Assembly (NCBI GenBank): GCA_017643395.1
Contig: JAEPNP010000004.1
Location: forward strand, 105,745 to 169,744
Origin: Rhodothermales bacterium
GTDB taxonomy: Bacteria > Bacteroidota > Rhodothermia > Rhodothermales > UBA10348
Direction of reading: 5' to 3'
DNA length: 64,000 nt
Positions 36,282 to 47,148 of this stretch are shown here, piece by piece. How positions within the stretch are numbered: the stretch's first letter is position 1; every line of letters starts with the position of its first letter. Under the pieces are notes generated by a model. It saw nothing but the letters and a program-made list of their open reading frames with translations, was not told the DNA's origin and made no database searches. Position numbers and translations under genes: made by a program.

Positions 36282-38039
36282 ATGCCGACGATTACCTTTC
36301 CGCCGGCGATGCGATCCGTCCTGCTGACCATATTTTGGATTCTTGCTTCGCTGGTTGTCATGGCGGCTGCGGCGTGGCATCTGGCATTCAGACAGGGTGT
36401 GACCCCCCCTGCCGGCGTGCAAGCACCGACCTCCGCGCCGTGGACCATCCAGTGGCACGAAGGCGGTGACGCTGTCCTGAACGTGGCCTCCGGGGAAGAC
36501 GTGGAAACTGCCCTGGGTGTTGCGCACGGACTCGGCCACCCGTGGATCATGGCCCTTTATCGGCAGGCAGCGCTGGGTCGGCTGTCGGAATGGTTCGGCC
36601 CGGAGACCATACCGTTTGACACGCACGTACGCACGCTCGGCGTCGCTCCGCCTGAGCACACACCCATTCCTGCGGCCCTGGATCGGTACGCGGCCGGCGT
36701 GAGGGCCGCCCAGGCCGGCGGTGAATGGTCGCTCCTTCCCGTGCCGACAGAACTGGGCCTGAATCCCGAGCCCTGGCACGCGCGGCACTCCATAGCCGTC
36801 GAGCGACTTGTGACCTGGTTGTCGACCACCGTCGGTCCGGAAGCACATCCGCTGGCCGTCGCACTCGATCAGGAGCGCCACGCTCTGGCGGAGTTTCTCG
36901 GCCTGCATGCGCTGAACCAGGCGGCCCTGTGGGTGACCGAACAGCACGGTCTTTTTGCCAGACTCACCCTGGGGAATTCCGGCGCTCCCGCACTCGCCAC
37001 CTATCGCATCGTGCAAGGAGGCCGACAGCTGTATGCCGGAGCCACCATACCAGGACTGCCCTACCGCTTCTGCGGCAGCTCCGGGGCGGCAGCCTGGTGT
37101 AAACCGTTCAGCTCCTCGGCGCGAGTGGAGACGGATTCGACGGCGACCACCACCTCCTACTTCGCGGTCCAGGTGGCCGACGGTTCACAGGTCGCAGGAA
37201 GCCGCACCACCACGGACAACGGAATCTCATTCGACGAGGAGGTCCTGCGATGGCCGGGTTTGCGCGTACACACGGACGCCGAACAGTGGCTGTCCCTGCC
37301 AGACGCCAACGGGTTCGCGCTCGCCACCGGACTGGGACTGGCAGTGTCGCAGGGCACGGTATCGTTGTTGGGCGACACGCCTCTGGTGCGAAGTGGCTCG
37401 GTGGTTCTGCAAACGATGGGTCCCGAGGCCAATCTTCTGGCCGCGCGCATTGATGCCGTGGACGACACGCTGCGGTGGGCACCGGGCCTGTTCCTGGACA
37501 CCGGAAGCGTGCTGACGGATTCTGTGGCCCTCTCCGTTGAGGACGAGGCTGTCGACTCCTATCTGCGAAACTGGGACGGACGCTTCGAAGGCTCGTCCAT
37601 TGCCGCCTCGGTGTACGATCTCGCGACCATGTTCGGGCCGGACGCGGCACTCGACTCACTCCGGGCATGGTTCGGCACCGACACCAGAACCTGGCGCTGG
37701 GAACTGGATCCGGCCCTGCAGCTGCGCTATCCCGGCGCGCAGCCCGCCGGACTGTCCGGCCGCTATGGACCGGTCCAGTGGCTGCGCTCCGGGCATCCGT
37801 CCTCGCCGTCTTTTGCGCCCAGCCGAGCCTGGTCGCAGGACATGTCAGCGTATCGACCGGCCGCTGCATGGGAAAGCTGGCTGGGCAGCAGAGATGGCGC
37901 ACTGGCCTATCGCCGGCCCTATGTCCCGTACGAGCGGTTCCTTGGGCGCTACCGAGTCGCGCCGGTTCGTGCCGACCTGCTCGAATTCAGTGAGGCACCC
38001 GGACCCACCACGCGGGTGAGCCCGGGTCCCCGGAATTGA
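36282..38039 (+). CDS. Penicillin-acylase-family protein, probably catalytically inactive
   Basis: The 585-residue protein has an N-terminal membrane helix (LLTIFWILASLVVMAAAAWHL). The alpha-subunit-like region carries GVAHGLGHPWIMALYRQAAL with GRLSEWFGPETIPFDTHVRTLG. The later RNWDGRFEGSSIAASVYDL also matches penicillin acylase (Ntn hydrolase) proteins. At the point where the autocatalytic Ser of SNxW should begin the beta subunit, this protein reads NQAALWV (Ala214 at the Ser position), and the usual PGxPxxxGxN motif is IPGLPYRFCGSS with Asn replaced. It is about 150-200 residues shorter than typical acylases. It may be a pseudo-enzyme or a divergent binding protein. It is divergent from ctpA. 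Confidence 0.72.
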   Translation: MPTITFPPAMRSVLLTIFWILASLVVMAAAAWHLAFRQGVTPPAGVQAPTSAPWTIQWHEGGDAVLNVASGEDVETALGVAHGLGHPWIMALYRQAALGRLSEWFGPETIPFDTHVRTLGVAPPEHTPIPAALDRYAAGVRAAQAGGEWSLLPVPTELGLNPEPWHARHSIAVERLVTWLSTTVGPEAHPLAVALDQERHALAEFLGLHALNQAALWVTEQHGLFARLTLGNSGAPALATYRIVQGGRQLYAGATIPGLPYRFCGSSGAAAWCKPFSSSARVETDSTATTTSYFAVQVADGSQVAGSRTTTDNGISFDEEVLRWPGLRVHTDAEQWLSLPDANGFALATGLGLAVSQGTVSLLGDTPLVRSGSVVLQTMGPEANLLAARIDAVDDTLRWAPGLFLDTGSVLTDSVALSVEDEAVDSYLRNWDGRFEGSSIAASVYDLATMFGPDAALDSLRAWFGTDTRTWRWELDPALQLRYPGAQPAGLSGRYGPVQWLRSGHPSSPSFAPSRAWSQDMSAYRPAAAWESWLGSRDGALAYRRPYVPYERFLGRYRVAPVRADLLEFSEAPGPTTRVSPGPRN

Positions 38040-38083
38040 CCGTGCGGTCTGCGGCCGACCCCGAGGCCGGCCACCCGACTTGA

Positions 38084-39679
38084 TCAGGCGTTCGCCGCCT
38101 CAGTATGAGGGCCGGCGTTGATAATGGCGTCGCTGGAGCCTTCCTCGAACTGCTTGAAGTTCTTCACGAACAGACCAGCCAGCTTGCGCGCCGTGGTGTC
38201 ATATGCCGCCTTGTCCGACCAAGCGTTACGCGGGGTGAGGATTTCGGTCGGCACGCCCGGGACTTCGGTCGGCACGCCAACGCCGAACACGGGATCAGCC
38301 ACGGTGGGCATATCGTCCAGCTTGCCCTCGTGGATGGCGTCGATGATCGCACGGGTATGCGGCAGACTCATGCGTTTGCCCACGCCGTAGGCGCCGCCGG
38401 TGAGTCCGGTATTGATGAGCCACGCCTTGGCGTCGTGCTTCTCCATCTTCTGTGCGAGCAGCTCCGCATACCGGCTGGGGTGCATGATCAGGAAGGCCGC
38501 CCCGAAACCGGCCGAGAACGTCGCCTGAGGCTCGGTAACCCCCATTTCCGTGCCCGCCACCTTGGCGGTATAGCCGGAAATGAAGTGGTACATCGCCTGT
38601 TCGGGAGACAGCCGCGAAATGGGCGGCAACACGCCGAACGCGTCGTAAGTCAGGAAAATGATGTGGTTCGGATGCCCGCCGACGCAGGGGATCTTGGCAT
38701 TGTCGATGTACTCGATCGGATATGACGCGCGCGTGTTCTGCGTGATCGACACGTCGTCGTAGTCCACCTGACGGGTGGTTTCGTCATAGACCACGTTCTC
38801 GAGTACGGTGCCGTAGCGAATGGCGCCGTAGATCTCCGGCTCCTTCTCCTGCGACAGACCGATGGCCTTGGCGTAGCAACCGCCCTCGATGTTGAAGACC
38901 CCATCGTCCGTCCAGCAGTGCTCGTCATCGCCAATCAGATGACGATGGGCATCTGCAGACAGCGTGGTCTTGCCGGTCCCCGACAGGCCGAAGAAGAGCG
39001 ACACGTTGCCGTCGTCTCCCTCGTTGGCACTGCAGTGCATGGAGAGCACATCCTGCTTGGGCATGATGTAGTGCATCACACTGAAGATACCCTTCTTCAT
39101 TTCGCCCGCGTACTCGGTACCGAGGATCACGAACTCACGCCGCTCGAAGCACAGATCCACACTCGTCTTGGACGTCATGTAGCTGGTGTGGCGGTTGGCG
39201 GGGAAACGACCAGCGTTGTAGACCACGTAGTCCGGCTCCCCGAAGCTCGCCAGGTCTTCCGCGCTCGGCCGGATCAGCATGTTGTGCATGAACAACGCGT
39301 GGTACGGCCTGGTGCAGATGATGCGCACCTTGATCCGGTACTTCGGATCCCAACCCGCAAAGCCGTCCATCACGTAGATCCGGTCGCAGGTGTTGAGGTA
39401 GTCGATGGCACGCTCCCGATTGACGTCGAACGTGTGCTCGTCCACCGGGATGTTGACGTTGCCCCACCAGATGTCGTCGTGACTCTGCGGCAGGTCGACG
39501 ATGCGCTTGTCGCTGGGGCTGCGGCCCGTCTTCTTGCCGGAGCGCATCATCAGCGCACCGGTGTTGGAAATGGCGCCCTGGTCGTACAGGACGGCATGCT
39601 CATACAGCGCCCCCACCGGAGCGTTGCGGATGATGTTCTGTACGGTGATACCGTACTGTTCCAGATTGAAATCGGCCAT
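38084..39679 (-). CDS. pckA: Phosphoenolpyruvate carboxykinase (ATP)
   Basis: The 531-residue enzyme converts oxaloacetate and ATP to PEP, the first committed gluconeogenic step. Landmarks are [15 protein letters not shown], the kinase-1a P-loop [17 protein letters not shown], the metal-binding [24 protein letters not shown], and [16 protein letters not shown]-like [18 protein letters not shown] lies near the C-terminus. ATG at 39679 was chosen over 39739 because family similarity begins at [11 protein letters not shown]. It lies downstream of acs on the same strand, a pairing suited to growth on acetate. The 171-nt gap between them leaves room for its own promoter. Confidence 0.97.
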   Translation of the reverse strand: MADFNLEQYGITVQNIIRNAPVGALYEHAVLYDQGAISNTGALMMRSGKKTGRSPSDKRIVDLPQSHDDIWWGNVNIPVDEHTFDVNRERAIDYLNTCDRIYVMDGFAGWDPKYRIKVRIICTRPYHALFMHNMLIRPSAEDLASFGEPDYVVYNAGRFPANRHTSYMTSKTSVDLCFERREFVILGTEYAGEMKKGIFSVMHYIMPKQDVLSMHCSANEGDDGNVSLFFGLSGTGKTTLSADAHRHLIGDDEHCWTDDGVFNIEGGCYAKAIGLSQEKEPEIYGAIRYGTVLENVVYDETTRQVDYDDVSITQNTRASYPIEYIDNAKIPCVGGHPNHIIFLTYDAFGVLPPISRLSPEQAMYHFISGYTAKVAGTEMGVTEPQATFSAGFGAAFLIMHPSRYAELLAQKMEKHDAKAWLINTGLTGGAYGVGKRMSLPHTRAIIDAIHEGKLDDMPTVADPVFGVGVPTEVPGVPTEILTPRNAWSDKAAYDTTARKLAGLFVKNFKQFEEGSSDAIINAGPHTEAANA

Positions 39680-39850
39680 GGATGCGGAAGCAGGATTCAT
39701 GTGCCCGGTGGACCGGAAGCGGTTCCAGCGGGAATGCAAGAACGGGCGTTTTCGACGGATCCGGGTAATCTACGGGGCTCAACACCGCTCTGGGTGAAGA
39801 TGCCCGCAAAAGGCCGTTACGAAACCGTGCCCCCGGCCCAGGAGGCCGGC

Positions 39851-41791
<1,941 letters not shown>

Positions 41792-42027
41792 GCGCGGGCG
41801 GGTGGGTTTTCCGCAGGATAGGGCAGTCGGCCCGCACGCTCAACGCGACTCCCCGGTGAGGCCTGCCGAAAGCGCTTTTAGAACGAATGACCTAGAGCGG
41901 TCGAATGTTCGTCGAATCCGCTCTCCGTGGCTGATCCGGTCAATTCTCCAGTGGTATAAGGGAGATTCCACACACGGATTTGCCCCCGGCCACGCGGGCA
42001 ACGATCCATTTCCGGGTTTATAGATAG

Positions 42028-42738
42028 ATGAAGCGCGAACACCTCTCCTGGTGGAGCCCCAGTCTCGGGCGCCACATGGAACTCCTGGCCTTCGGGCATG
42101 CCGGCACCCCCATCCTGGCATTTCCCAGCAGCATGGGCCGCTATTTCGAGTGGGAAGACTTCAAAATGGCGGATTCGCTCCGCTACCAGCTCGAAGGCGG
42201 ACACAACCAGCTGATCCTGATTGACTCGGTAGACTCGGAGTCGTTCTACAACAAGCATGTCGACCCGTACGTGCGCATCAAGCGGTACCAGCAGTACGAG
42301 GACTACGTCATCAATGAGGTCGTGCCGTTCATCCGCACGCGCACCGGGTCGAGCTTCATCATTGCCGCCGGCGCCAGTTTCGGTGCCTACCACGCCGCCA
42401 ACCTGGTATTCAAGCACCCGCATCTCTTCGGCAAACTGATCGCGCTGTCGGGAGCCTTTGACATCAAGTCGTTCATGGACGGCTTCTACAACAACGATGT
42501 CTACTTCAACAACCCCATCGACTATATGTCGAACCTGGGGGACTCCGGGCTCATCGACGCGATCAATCGCAACCACATCGTGCTTACCATCGGCGAAGGG
42601 GACCCCTGCCGCGACGCCAACATGAGCATGAGCGCTATTCTGCGCTCAAAGGGCATTGACCACAAGCTGGACGTCACCCCCGGTTTCGGCCACGACTGGC
42701 CGTTCTGGCGGGATCTCATCCGCAAGCACATCGCCTGA
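42028..42738 (+). CDS. Esterase-like alpha/beta hydrolase, first gene of the ATP-grasp operon
   Basis: The 236-residue protein belongs to the putative esterase (esterase D/YbbA-like) group: HMELLAFGHAGTPILAFPSS at the start, nucleophile elbow AAGASFGAYHAANL with Ser117, acidic residue in TIGEGDPCRDAN, and histidine in TPGFGHDWPFW. No signal peptide is seen. The family includes soluble acyl and peptide-ester hydrolases. It is 29 nt upstream of the first ATP-grasp gene with three more genes following, so it probably acts on the operon's product or intermediate. A 236-bp intergenic region to acs carries its promoter, but I see no clear promoter motif. Confidence 0.85.
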   Translation: MKREHLSWWSPSLGRHMELLAFGHAGTPILAFPSSMGRYFEWEDFKMADSLRYQLEGGHNQLILIDSVDSESFYNKHVDPYVRIKRYQQYEDYVINEVVPFIRTRTGSSFIIAAGASFGAYHAANLVFKHPHLFGKLIALSGAFDIKSFMDGFYNNDVYFNNPIDYMSNLGDSGLIDAINRNHIVLTIGEGDPCRDANMSMSAILRSKGIDHKLDVTPGFGHDWPFWRDLIRKHIA

Positions 42739-42767
42739 CCAAGCTTCCTCCGCTCACCCACACGGAC

Positions 42768-43718
42768 ATGGCCAAGAAGAAGAAAACCAACCGACGCATC
42801 GGAATCCTGCGCGGGATGGAAACCACGTTCCCGGACGCACTCGTCCCGCATATCAACAACACCTACGGTCACCTTGGTGTAACCGCAGAGTTCGTGCAGC
42901 TCGACCACGTGCGCACGGATGCGGAGCCGGACTACGACGTCATCCTGGATCGCATTTCCCACGAGGTGCCCTTCTACCGCTCGTTCCTCAAGTGGTCGGC
43001 GATCAAGGGGACCTACGTGGTCAATGACCCCTTCTGGTGGAGCGCGGACGACAAGTTCATCGACAACCTCATCGCCCAGGAAGCGAACGTGGCCGTGCCG
43101 CGCTCGGTCATCCTGCCGCACAGGGACCACCCGCCGCGTACCGAATCGACCTCGTTTCGGAATCTCAAGTTTCCGGTGGACTGGGAGGACATCGTCGGAT
43201 ACGTGGGCTTCCCGGCCTTCCTGAAGCCGCATGACGGCGGTGGCTGGCGTGGGGTCTCCCGCGTGGAGACCATGGACGAGCTGTTCGAGGCGTACAACGA
43301 GTCCGGAGACGACTGCATGATGCTCCAGGAGGGCATCGAGTTCGAATCCTACTTCCGGTGCTACGGCGTGGGTCGGGAGCATGTGCGCATCATGCGGTAC
43401 AACCCGCTGGCGGAGCCCCACCTGCGCTACAAGGACGTGCCGAGCGATCCCATCTTCCCGGATCTGTACAAGAAGATCGAGCGCGATGTCCTGGCGATCT
43501 GCACGGTGTTGGGTTACGACCTGAACACGGTGGAATTCGCCGTGCGCGACGGTGTGCCGTACGCCATCGACTTCATGAATCCGGCTCCCGACGCCGATTA
43601 TCACTCTGTGGGCCACGAGAACTTCGAGTGGATCGTCAAGACCATGGCGGAGTTCCTGGTCAAGAAAGCCCGCCAGAGCAATCGCAAGCGGCAGTGGTCC
43701 GGCACGATCATCCCGTAG
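42768..43718 (+). CDS. ATP-grasp ligase (RimK-like), uncharacterised
   Basis: The 316-residue cytoplasmic protein has an ATP-grasp fold. A pre-ATP domain carries RRIGILRGMETTFPDALVPH, followed by the nucleotide-binding strands VGYVGFPAFLKPHDGGGWRG (Lys in FLKPHDGG), DDCMMLQEGIEF (hinge), and a metal-binding end VEFAVRDGVPYAIDFMNPAP (Asp and Asn). ATP-grasp ligases join a carboxylate, activated as acylphosphate, to an amine or thiol. The closest relatives by motif are annotated only as hypothetical or RimK-like. It is followed after 6 nt by a second, permuted ATP-grasp gene. Substrates are unknown. Confidence 0.85.
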   Translation: MAKKKKTNRRIGILRGMETTFPDALVPHINNTYGHLGVTAEFVQLDHVRTDAEPDYDVILDRISHEVPFYRSFLKWSAIKGTYVVNDPFWWSADDKFIDNLIAQEANVAVPRSVILPHRDHPPRTESTSFRNLKFPVDWEDIVGYVGFPAFLKPHDGGGWRGVSRVETMDELFEAYNESGDDCMMLQEGIEFESYFRCYGVGREHVRIMRYNPLAEPHLRYKDVPSDPIFPDLYKKIERDVLAICTVLGYDLNTVEFAVRDGVPYAIDFMNPAPDADYHSVGHENFEWIVKTMAEFLVKKARQSNRKRQWSGTIIP

Positions 43719-43724
43719 GCTGCC

Positions 43725-45083
43725 ATGCGTGCTGAGATCAAACCGGCTGTTACCTACTTCAACAGCCTGATCGAGAAGGACCTGACGGCCGCGGATAATG
43801 AGCACGCCATGCTCATGGACCTGCAGCGGGACCGCCGTGCCCTGTTCGGAGACAGGCCGATGGCGCATTCACTGCGCCCCACGTTTCTGGGCGAGTCCAT
43901 GTATGCCGAGGTGCAGGACACGGTATATCTGATTCGTCAGGCTGTGCTGCGCATCGCGGCGAGGTTTTTCGCGGATCCGGACCTGCTGCGCAATGAGCTC
44001 GGCCTGAAGGACTGGGAAATCGAACTGGCGGCCATTCCCACGAATGTCATCCGGCTGTCTGCTACGTCCCGGATGGACTCGTTTCTGACAGCGGACTCCT
44101 TCAAGTTCGTAGAGATCAATGGCGAGTCTCCTGCCGGCATCGCCTATCTGGACCAGCTCGCGGGCATTTATCGCGAACTGCCCACATTCCGGAAGTTTAC
44201 CGAGCGGTATCCGGTCCGCTTCGTCAATCCCCTGCACCACACGGTCGATGGGCTCCTGCGGGTCTATCACGAGGAGTTCGAGGGCGAAGAGCTGCGGCCG
44301 ACATTTGCCATCGTGGACCATCTGGATGTGCCCACGATCCATGAGTTTCACCTCGTCAAGGAGTACCTGGCGCGCCTCGGCATGGATTGCGAAATCTGTG
44401 ACCCACGCGAATTGGAGTGCAAGGACGGCTGGATCTATGCCAACGGCAAGAAGATCGACATCCTGTACCGCCGGCTGCTGCTGAACGAGTACTACGCCAT
44501 GAAGGACGAGTGTCCGGCGTTTCTGGAGGGGTACAAAGCGCAGAAGACGTGTTATCTGAACACGTTCAGAACCAAGCTGGTGCACAAGAAGGCCCTGTTC
44601 GCCATTCTGACGGATCACAAGTACACGGATTTTCTCTCTCCTGAGCAGAAGTATGCGATCGGCGCCCACATACCGTGGACCCGGCTGCTGAAGCCGTCCC
44701 GCACGTCGTTCCGCGGGCTGCCCATCGACCTGGTGGAGTTTGTCCGTGCGAACCGGCAGTTCTTTGTGATCAAGCCCAATGACGAGTACGGAGGTACGGG
44801 CGTGACGCTCGGCTTCGCGGCATCGCAGGGCGAGTGGGATACCGCCATCCAGACGGGTCTGGAGCACGGTCATGTTGTGCAGGAGACCGTGGACATTCAT
44901 CGCGAGCCGTTCCTGATCAAGACCGGCTCGGACTGGAAATCGGTGCCGTCGGTCATCGACCTGGACCCGTACCTGAACGGTCCCCTTCTGGGAGGCTGCC
45001 TGACCCGAACGTCGGCGACAAACCTCGCCAACGTGACGGCCGGCGGCGGCACCCTTCCCATGTTCATCCTTCGCTACCACTAG
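43725..45083 (+). CDS. Circularly permuted ATP-grasp ligase, uncharacterised
   Basis: The 452-residue protein resembles circularly permuted ATP-grasp enzymes (glutathionylspermidine-synthase-like). A metal-binding strand SFKFVEINGESPAGIAYLDQ lies in the N-terminal third. The P-loop-like region FFVIKPNDEYGGTGVTLG follows near residue 345, and the hinge VVQETVDIHREPF near 385. The order metal site before nucleotide lysine is the mark of permutation. The C-terminus LGGCLTRTSATNLANVTAGG with GTLPMFILR is also found in permuted ATP-grasp proteins. Enzymes of this class add amines to peptide carboxylates. It is tightly linked to the RimK-like ligase and the amidotransferase. Confidence 0.82.
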   Translation: MRAEIKPAVTYFNSLIEKDLTAADNEHAMLMDLQRDRRALFGDRPMAHSLRPTFLGESMYAEVQDTVYLIRQAVLRIAARFFADPDLLRNELGLKDWEIELAAIPTNVIRLSATSRMDSFLTADSFKFVEINGESPAGIAYLDQLAGIYRELPTFRKFTERYPVRFVNPLHHTVDGLLRVYHEEFEGEELRPTFAIVDHLDVPTIHEFHLVKEYLARLGMDCEICDPRELECKDGWIYANGKKIDILYRRLLLNEYYAMKDECPAFLEGYKAQKTCYLNTFRTKLVHKKALFAILTDHKYTDFLSPEQKYAIGAHIPWTRLLKPSRTSFRGLPIDLVEFVRANRQFFVIKPNDEYGGTGVTLGFAASQGEWDTAIQTGLEHGHVVQETVDIHREPFLIKTGSDWKSVPSVIDLDPYLNGPLLGGCLTRTSATNLANVTAGGGTLPMFILRYH

Positions 45084-45106
45084 CAGTCTCACCAGGCACC
45101 GGGCCC

Positions 45107-45943
45107 TTGGCGTCACCCCGCATCCGCGTCGCGGTCATTGATCTTTACAATCGCATCCAGAACGAAGGGATGCGTGCCATCCGGGAGTTGCTGGAGGCCA
45201 ACGCGGACCTTTCCGGCCCGGACGGCTTCGAGGTAGAGGTCTTCGAGACCCGGTTCGACGGATCGGTGCCGGACACCTCGTTCGACGCCTACATATCCAC
45301 CGGGGGGCCTGGCAGTCCGTGGGACGGCGAAGGCAAACCGTGGGAGGCGCGGTATTTCCGCTGGCTGGACAGCGTGCGTGACCACAACGCACGCGGGACT
45401 GAATCGCCGCGGAGCGTGCTCTTCATCTGCCACTCGTTCCAGATGATGGTGCGCTATTTCAAGCTGGGTTCGGTGATACCCCGCGGGAGCCGATCCTTTG
45501 GCATCTTCCCCGTTCACCTGACAGCTGCCGGAGCGCAGGACCCCCTGTTTGAAGGCCTTGAGGACCCGATCTACGCGGCCGATTTCCGGGACTGGCAGGT
45601 CGTGCAGCCCAACCACGACCGCATCGACGAATTGGGCGGCTCCATTCTGGCCCTGGAGAAAAAGCGGCCCCATGTACCGCTGGAGCGCGCCGTCATGGGC
45701 ATCCGGATTTCAGAGCATATGGTCGGGGTGCAGTTTCATCCCGAGGCGGATCCGCCAGGCATGATCCGGCACTTCAGGAAGCCCGACCGCGCCGACAAAG
45801 TGGTCATGGAACACGGCATCGAGAAGTACAAGCGCATGCTGGCCCGCATGGAGGATCCGAGTTTCCTCAAGCGCACGCATGATGCGGTGATTCCGCGGTT
45901 TCTCGCCCGCGCCGTAGCGAAGGCCCGCCCGGAGCTGGTATGA
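45107..45943 (+). CDS. Class I glutamine amidotransferase (GATase1)
   Basis: From a TTG at 45107 the protein has 278 residues. It shows a class I glutaminase: DAYISTGGPGSPWDGE (oxyanion strand), the nucleophile elbow VLFICHSFQMMVRYF with Cys108, and GVQFHPEADPPGM with His211 and Glu213 of the triad. The elbow is Cys-His-Ser-Phe instead of the usual Cys-x-Gly. Such domains release ammonia from glutamine for a partner ligase; the two ATP-grasp proteins upstream are obvious candidates. A longer frame opening at 44834 overlaps the permuted ligase gene and has no similarity there. The stop overlaps the ClpS-like start (ATGA). Confidence 0.87.
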   Translation: MASPRIRVAVIDLYNRIQNEGMRAIRELLEANADLSGPDGFEVEVFETRFDGSVPDTSFDAYISTGGPGSPWDGEGKPWEARYFRWLDSVRDHNARGTESPRSVLFICHSFQMMVRYFKLGSVIPRGSRSFGIFPVHLTAAGAQDPLFEGLEDPIYAADFRDWQVVQPNHDRIDELGGSILALEKKRPHVPLERAVMGIRISEHMVGVQFHPEADPPGMIRHFRKPDRADKVVMEHGIEKYKRMLARMEDPSFLKRTHDAVIPRFLARAVAKARPELV

Positions 45944-46512
45944 GGCCGCGGCTGGCGGGATTCGGCGCTTGGGGTTCGCGTTCGGGGCTCAGGGCTTTTG
46001 GCGCGGCCGGGGCGTTCGCGCGGGCTGGGGCGCTCGGGGGCGCCGGGGCGTTCGGGGGTGCCGGGGCGTTCGGGGGCGCCGGGGCGTTCCGGGGCGCCGG
46101 GGCGTTCCGGGGCGCCGGGGCGTTCCGGGGCGCCGGGGCGTTCGGGGGTGCCGGGGCCGGGGCGACCGTCATTCCGCAGCTTGCCGTCGAGGAGCCGGAG
46201 GTCGAAGTCCTCATTGAGGAGGAATTCGAGAGCCGCACGTTTCAGGTGCCTCGGTTTCACGTCATCCTGTTTGATGACGATGCGCACACCTACGAATACG
46301 TCATCGAAATGCTGATGGACCTGTTCGGGCATCCGATGGCGACAGCCTTCCGCATGGCCCGCAAGGTGGACGCCAACGGCTGGGTCATTGTGGACACCAC
46401 CACGAAGGAGCGCGCGGAACTCAAACGCGACCAGATCCACGACTACGGTGCGGACTGGCGCATCGAGACCTGCCAGGGGTCGATGTCCGCCACGGTGGAA
46501 GCCGCGGAGTAG
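45940..46512 (+). CDS. clpS: ClpS-like adaptor with N-terminal hexapeptide-repeat extension
   Basis: The 190-residue frame ends in a ClpS domain (from about residue 105): PRFHVILFDDDAHTYEYVIE, LFGHPMATAFRMARKVDANG, and TTTKERAELKRDQIHDYG. ClpS delivers N-degron substrates to ClpAP/ClpCP. Here the conserved Asn-Asp-Asp is Asp112-Asp113-Asp114, and the histidine that holds the substrate amino group is Asp144. Residues 19-72 are nine copies of A-F-(G/R)-G-A-G encoded by an 18-bp DNA repeat. No alternative start lies between the repeat and the domain, so the repeat must be translated. It overlaps the amidotransferase stop, placing it in the ATP-grasp operon. Confidence 0.82.
   Translation: MRPRLAGFGAWGSRSGLRAFGAAGAFARAGALGGAGAFGGAGAFGGAGAFRGAGAFRGAGAFRGAGAFGGAGAGATVIPQLAVEEPEVEVLIEEEFESRTFQVPRFHVILFDDDAHTYEYVIEMLMDLFGHPMATAFRMARKVDANGWVIVDTTTKERAELKRDQIHDYGADWRIETCQGSMSATVEAAE
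45994..46155 (+). repeat. 18-bp tandem repeat (9 copies) inside the ClpS-like gene
   Basis: Nine 18-bp units, GCGTTCGGGGGCGCCGGG with small variations, run head to tail in frame with the ClpS-like gene. Variants change the third residue (G, R or A) but keep the frame. Copy number could vary between strains by slippage without breaking the gene. Confidence 0.9.
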
Positions 46513-46546
46513 GGGCCGGCGGCGCGGGGGCAGCGGGGCCCGGGCC

Positions 46547-46969
46547 GATCTCGTGCGGGGCGGCTGGCGATCTGGCGCAAACGTGGAATCGAGGGGGCTG
46601 AGTCCACCTTCGGATCGCGGCTCGCGATGTCGATGTGCAATCTGGGCGCGTATTCCACTTGTCGGCGGATTGAGAAGGTCCTGACGTGTACTCCAGGGCC
46701 GATTTTCCACGTTGGCGGCAAATCGGGAGCTGCTGCGCAGGGCCGATGACGCGGAGAGGCGGATCAGCGGCGGCGGCCGGGCTGCGGAAGACCTCATGCG
46801 GCGCAGCCCGCGATCTGGCGCAAACGTGGAATCGAGGGGGCTGAGTCCACCTTCGGATCGCGGCTCGCGGGGTCGATGTGCAATCTGGGCGCGTATTCCA
46901 CTTGTCGGCGGATTGAGAGCGCCCGAACGTGTACTCCAGGGCCGATTTTCCACGTTGGCGGCAAATCGG
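46547..46969. repeat. Noncoding tandem duplication with 243-bp period
   Basis: A block at 46567-46726 recurs at 46810-46969 with a constant offset of 243 bp, no gaps and only about 7 differences in 160 bp; weaker similarity extends upstream to 46547 and 46790. Inside each copy the motif TCCAC followed by a (T)TGTCGGCGGAT-like segment recurs about every 52 bp in diverging forms, and the left end carries it inverted (CGTGGA). The repeat lies in the 750-bp gap 46513-47262 between the ClpS-like gene and a small membrane protein. No gene with a credible start is present in this gap. Confidence 0.9.
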
Positions 46970-46991
46970 TAGCTGGCCGCGGGCTTGCGCC

Positions 46992-47148
46992 CATCGCCTG
47001 CCCGGCACGGAGCCAATCGCCCGCCCCGGCGCGGAGCCCAGCGCCCGCCCCGGCACGGAGCCCAGCGCCCGCCCCGGCGCGGAGCCCATTGCCCGCCCCG
47101 GCGCGGAGCCCAGCGCCCGCACGGCGCGGAGCCCACCGCCCGGCCCCC
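46992..47148. repeat. 24-bp tandem array
   Basis: Five to six units of about 24 bp, GCCCGCCCCGGCGCGGAGCC plus CAGC, run head to tail directly after the 243-bp duplication, with degenerate copies at each end. Read on the other strand, the unit shares GCGCCGGGGCG with the 18-bp repeat in the ClpS-like gene. There are no spacers, so it is not a CRISPR array. Confidence 0.85.

Noticed and set aside
36207..37016. N-terminal extension of the CtpA-type protease
   Set aside because: The open frame continues upstream but reads antisense to the acylase homologue; the membrane anchor begins at 36206.
45736..47136. Long minus-strand frame across the amidotransferase end and the repeat region (466 codons)
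   Set aside because: Its content is repetitive (GAPERPGAPERP-like, WAPRRGGRWAPRRGG-like) and arises from GC-rich repeats; the plus strand carries the amidotransferase and ClpS-like genes.
45994..47148. CRISPR-like array
   Set aside because: The 18- and 24-bp units are adjacent with no unique spacers, and no cas genes are present.
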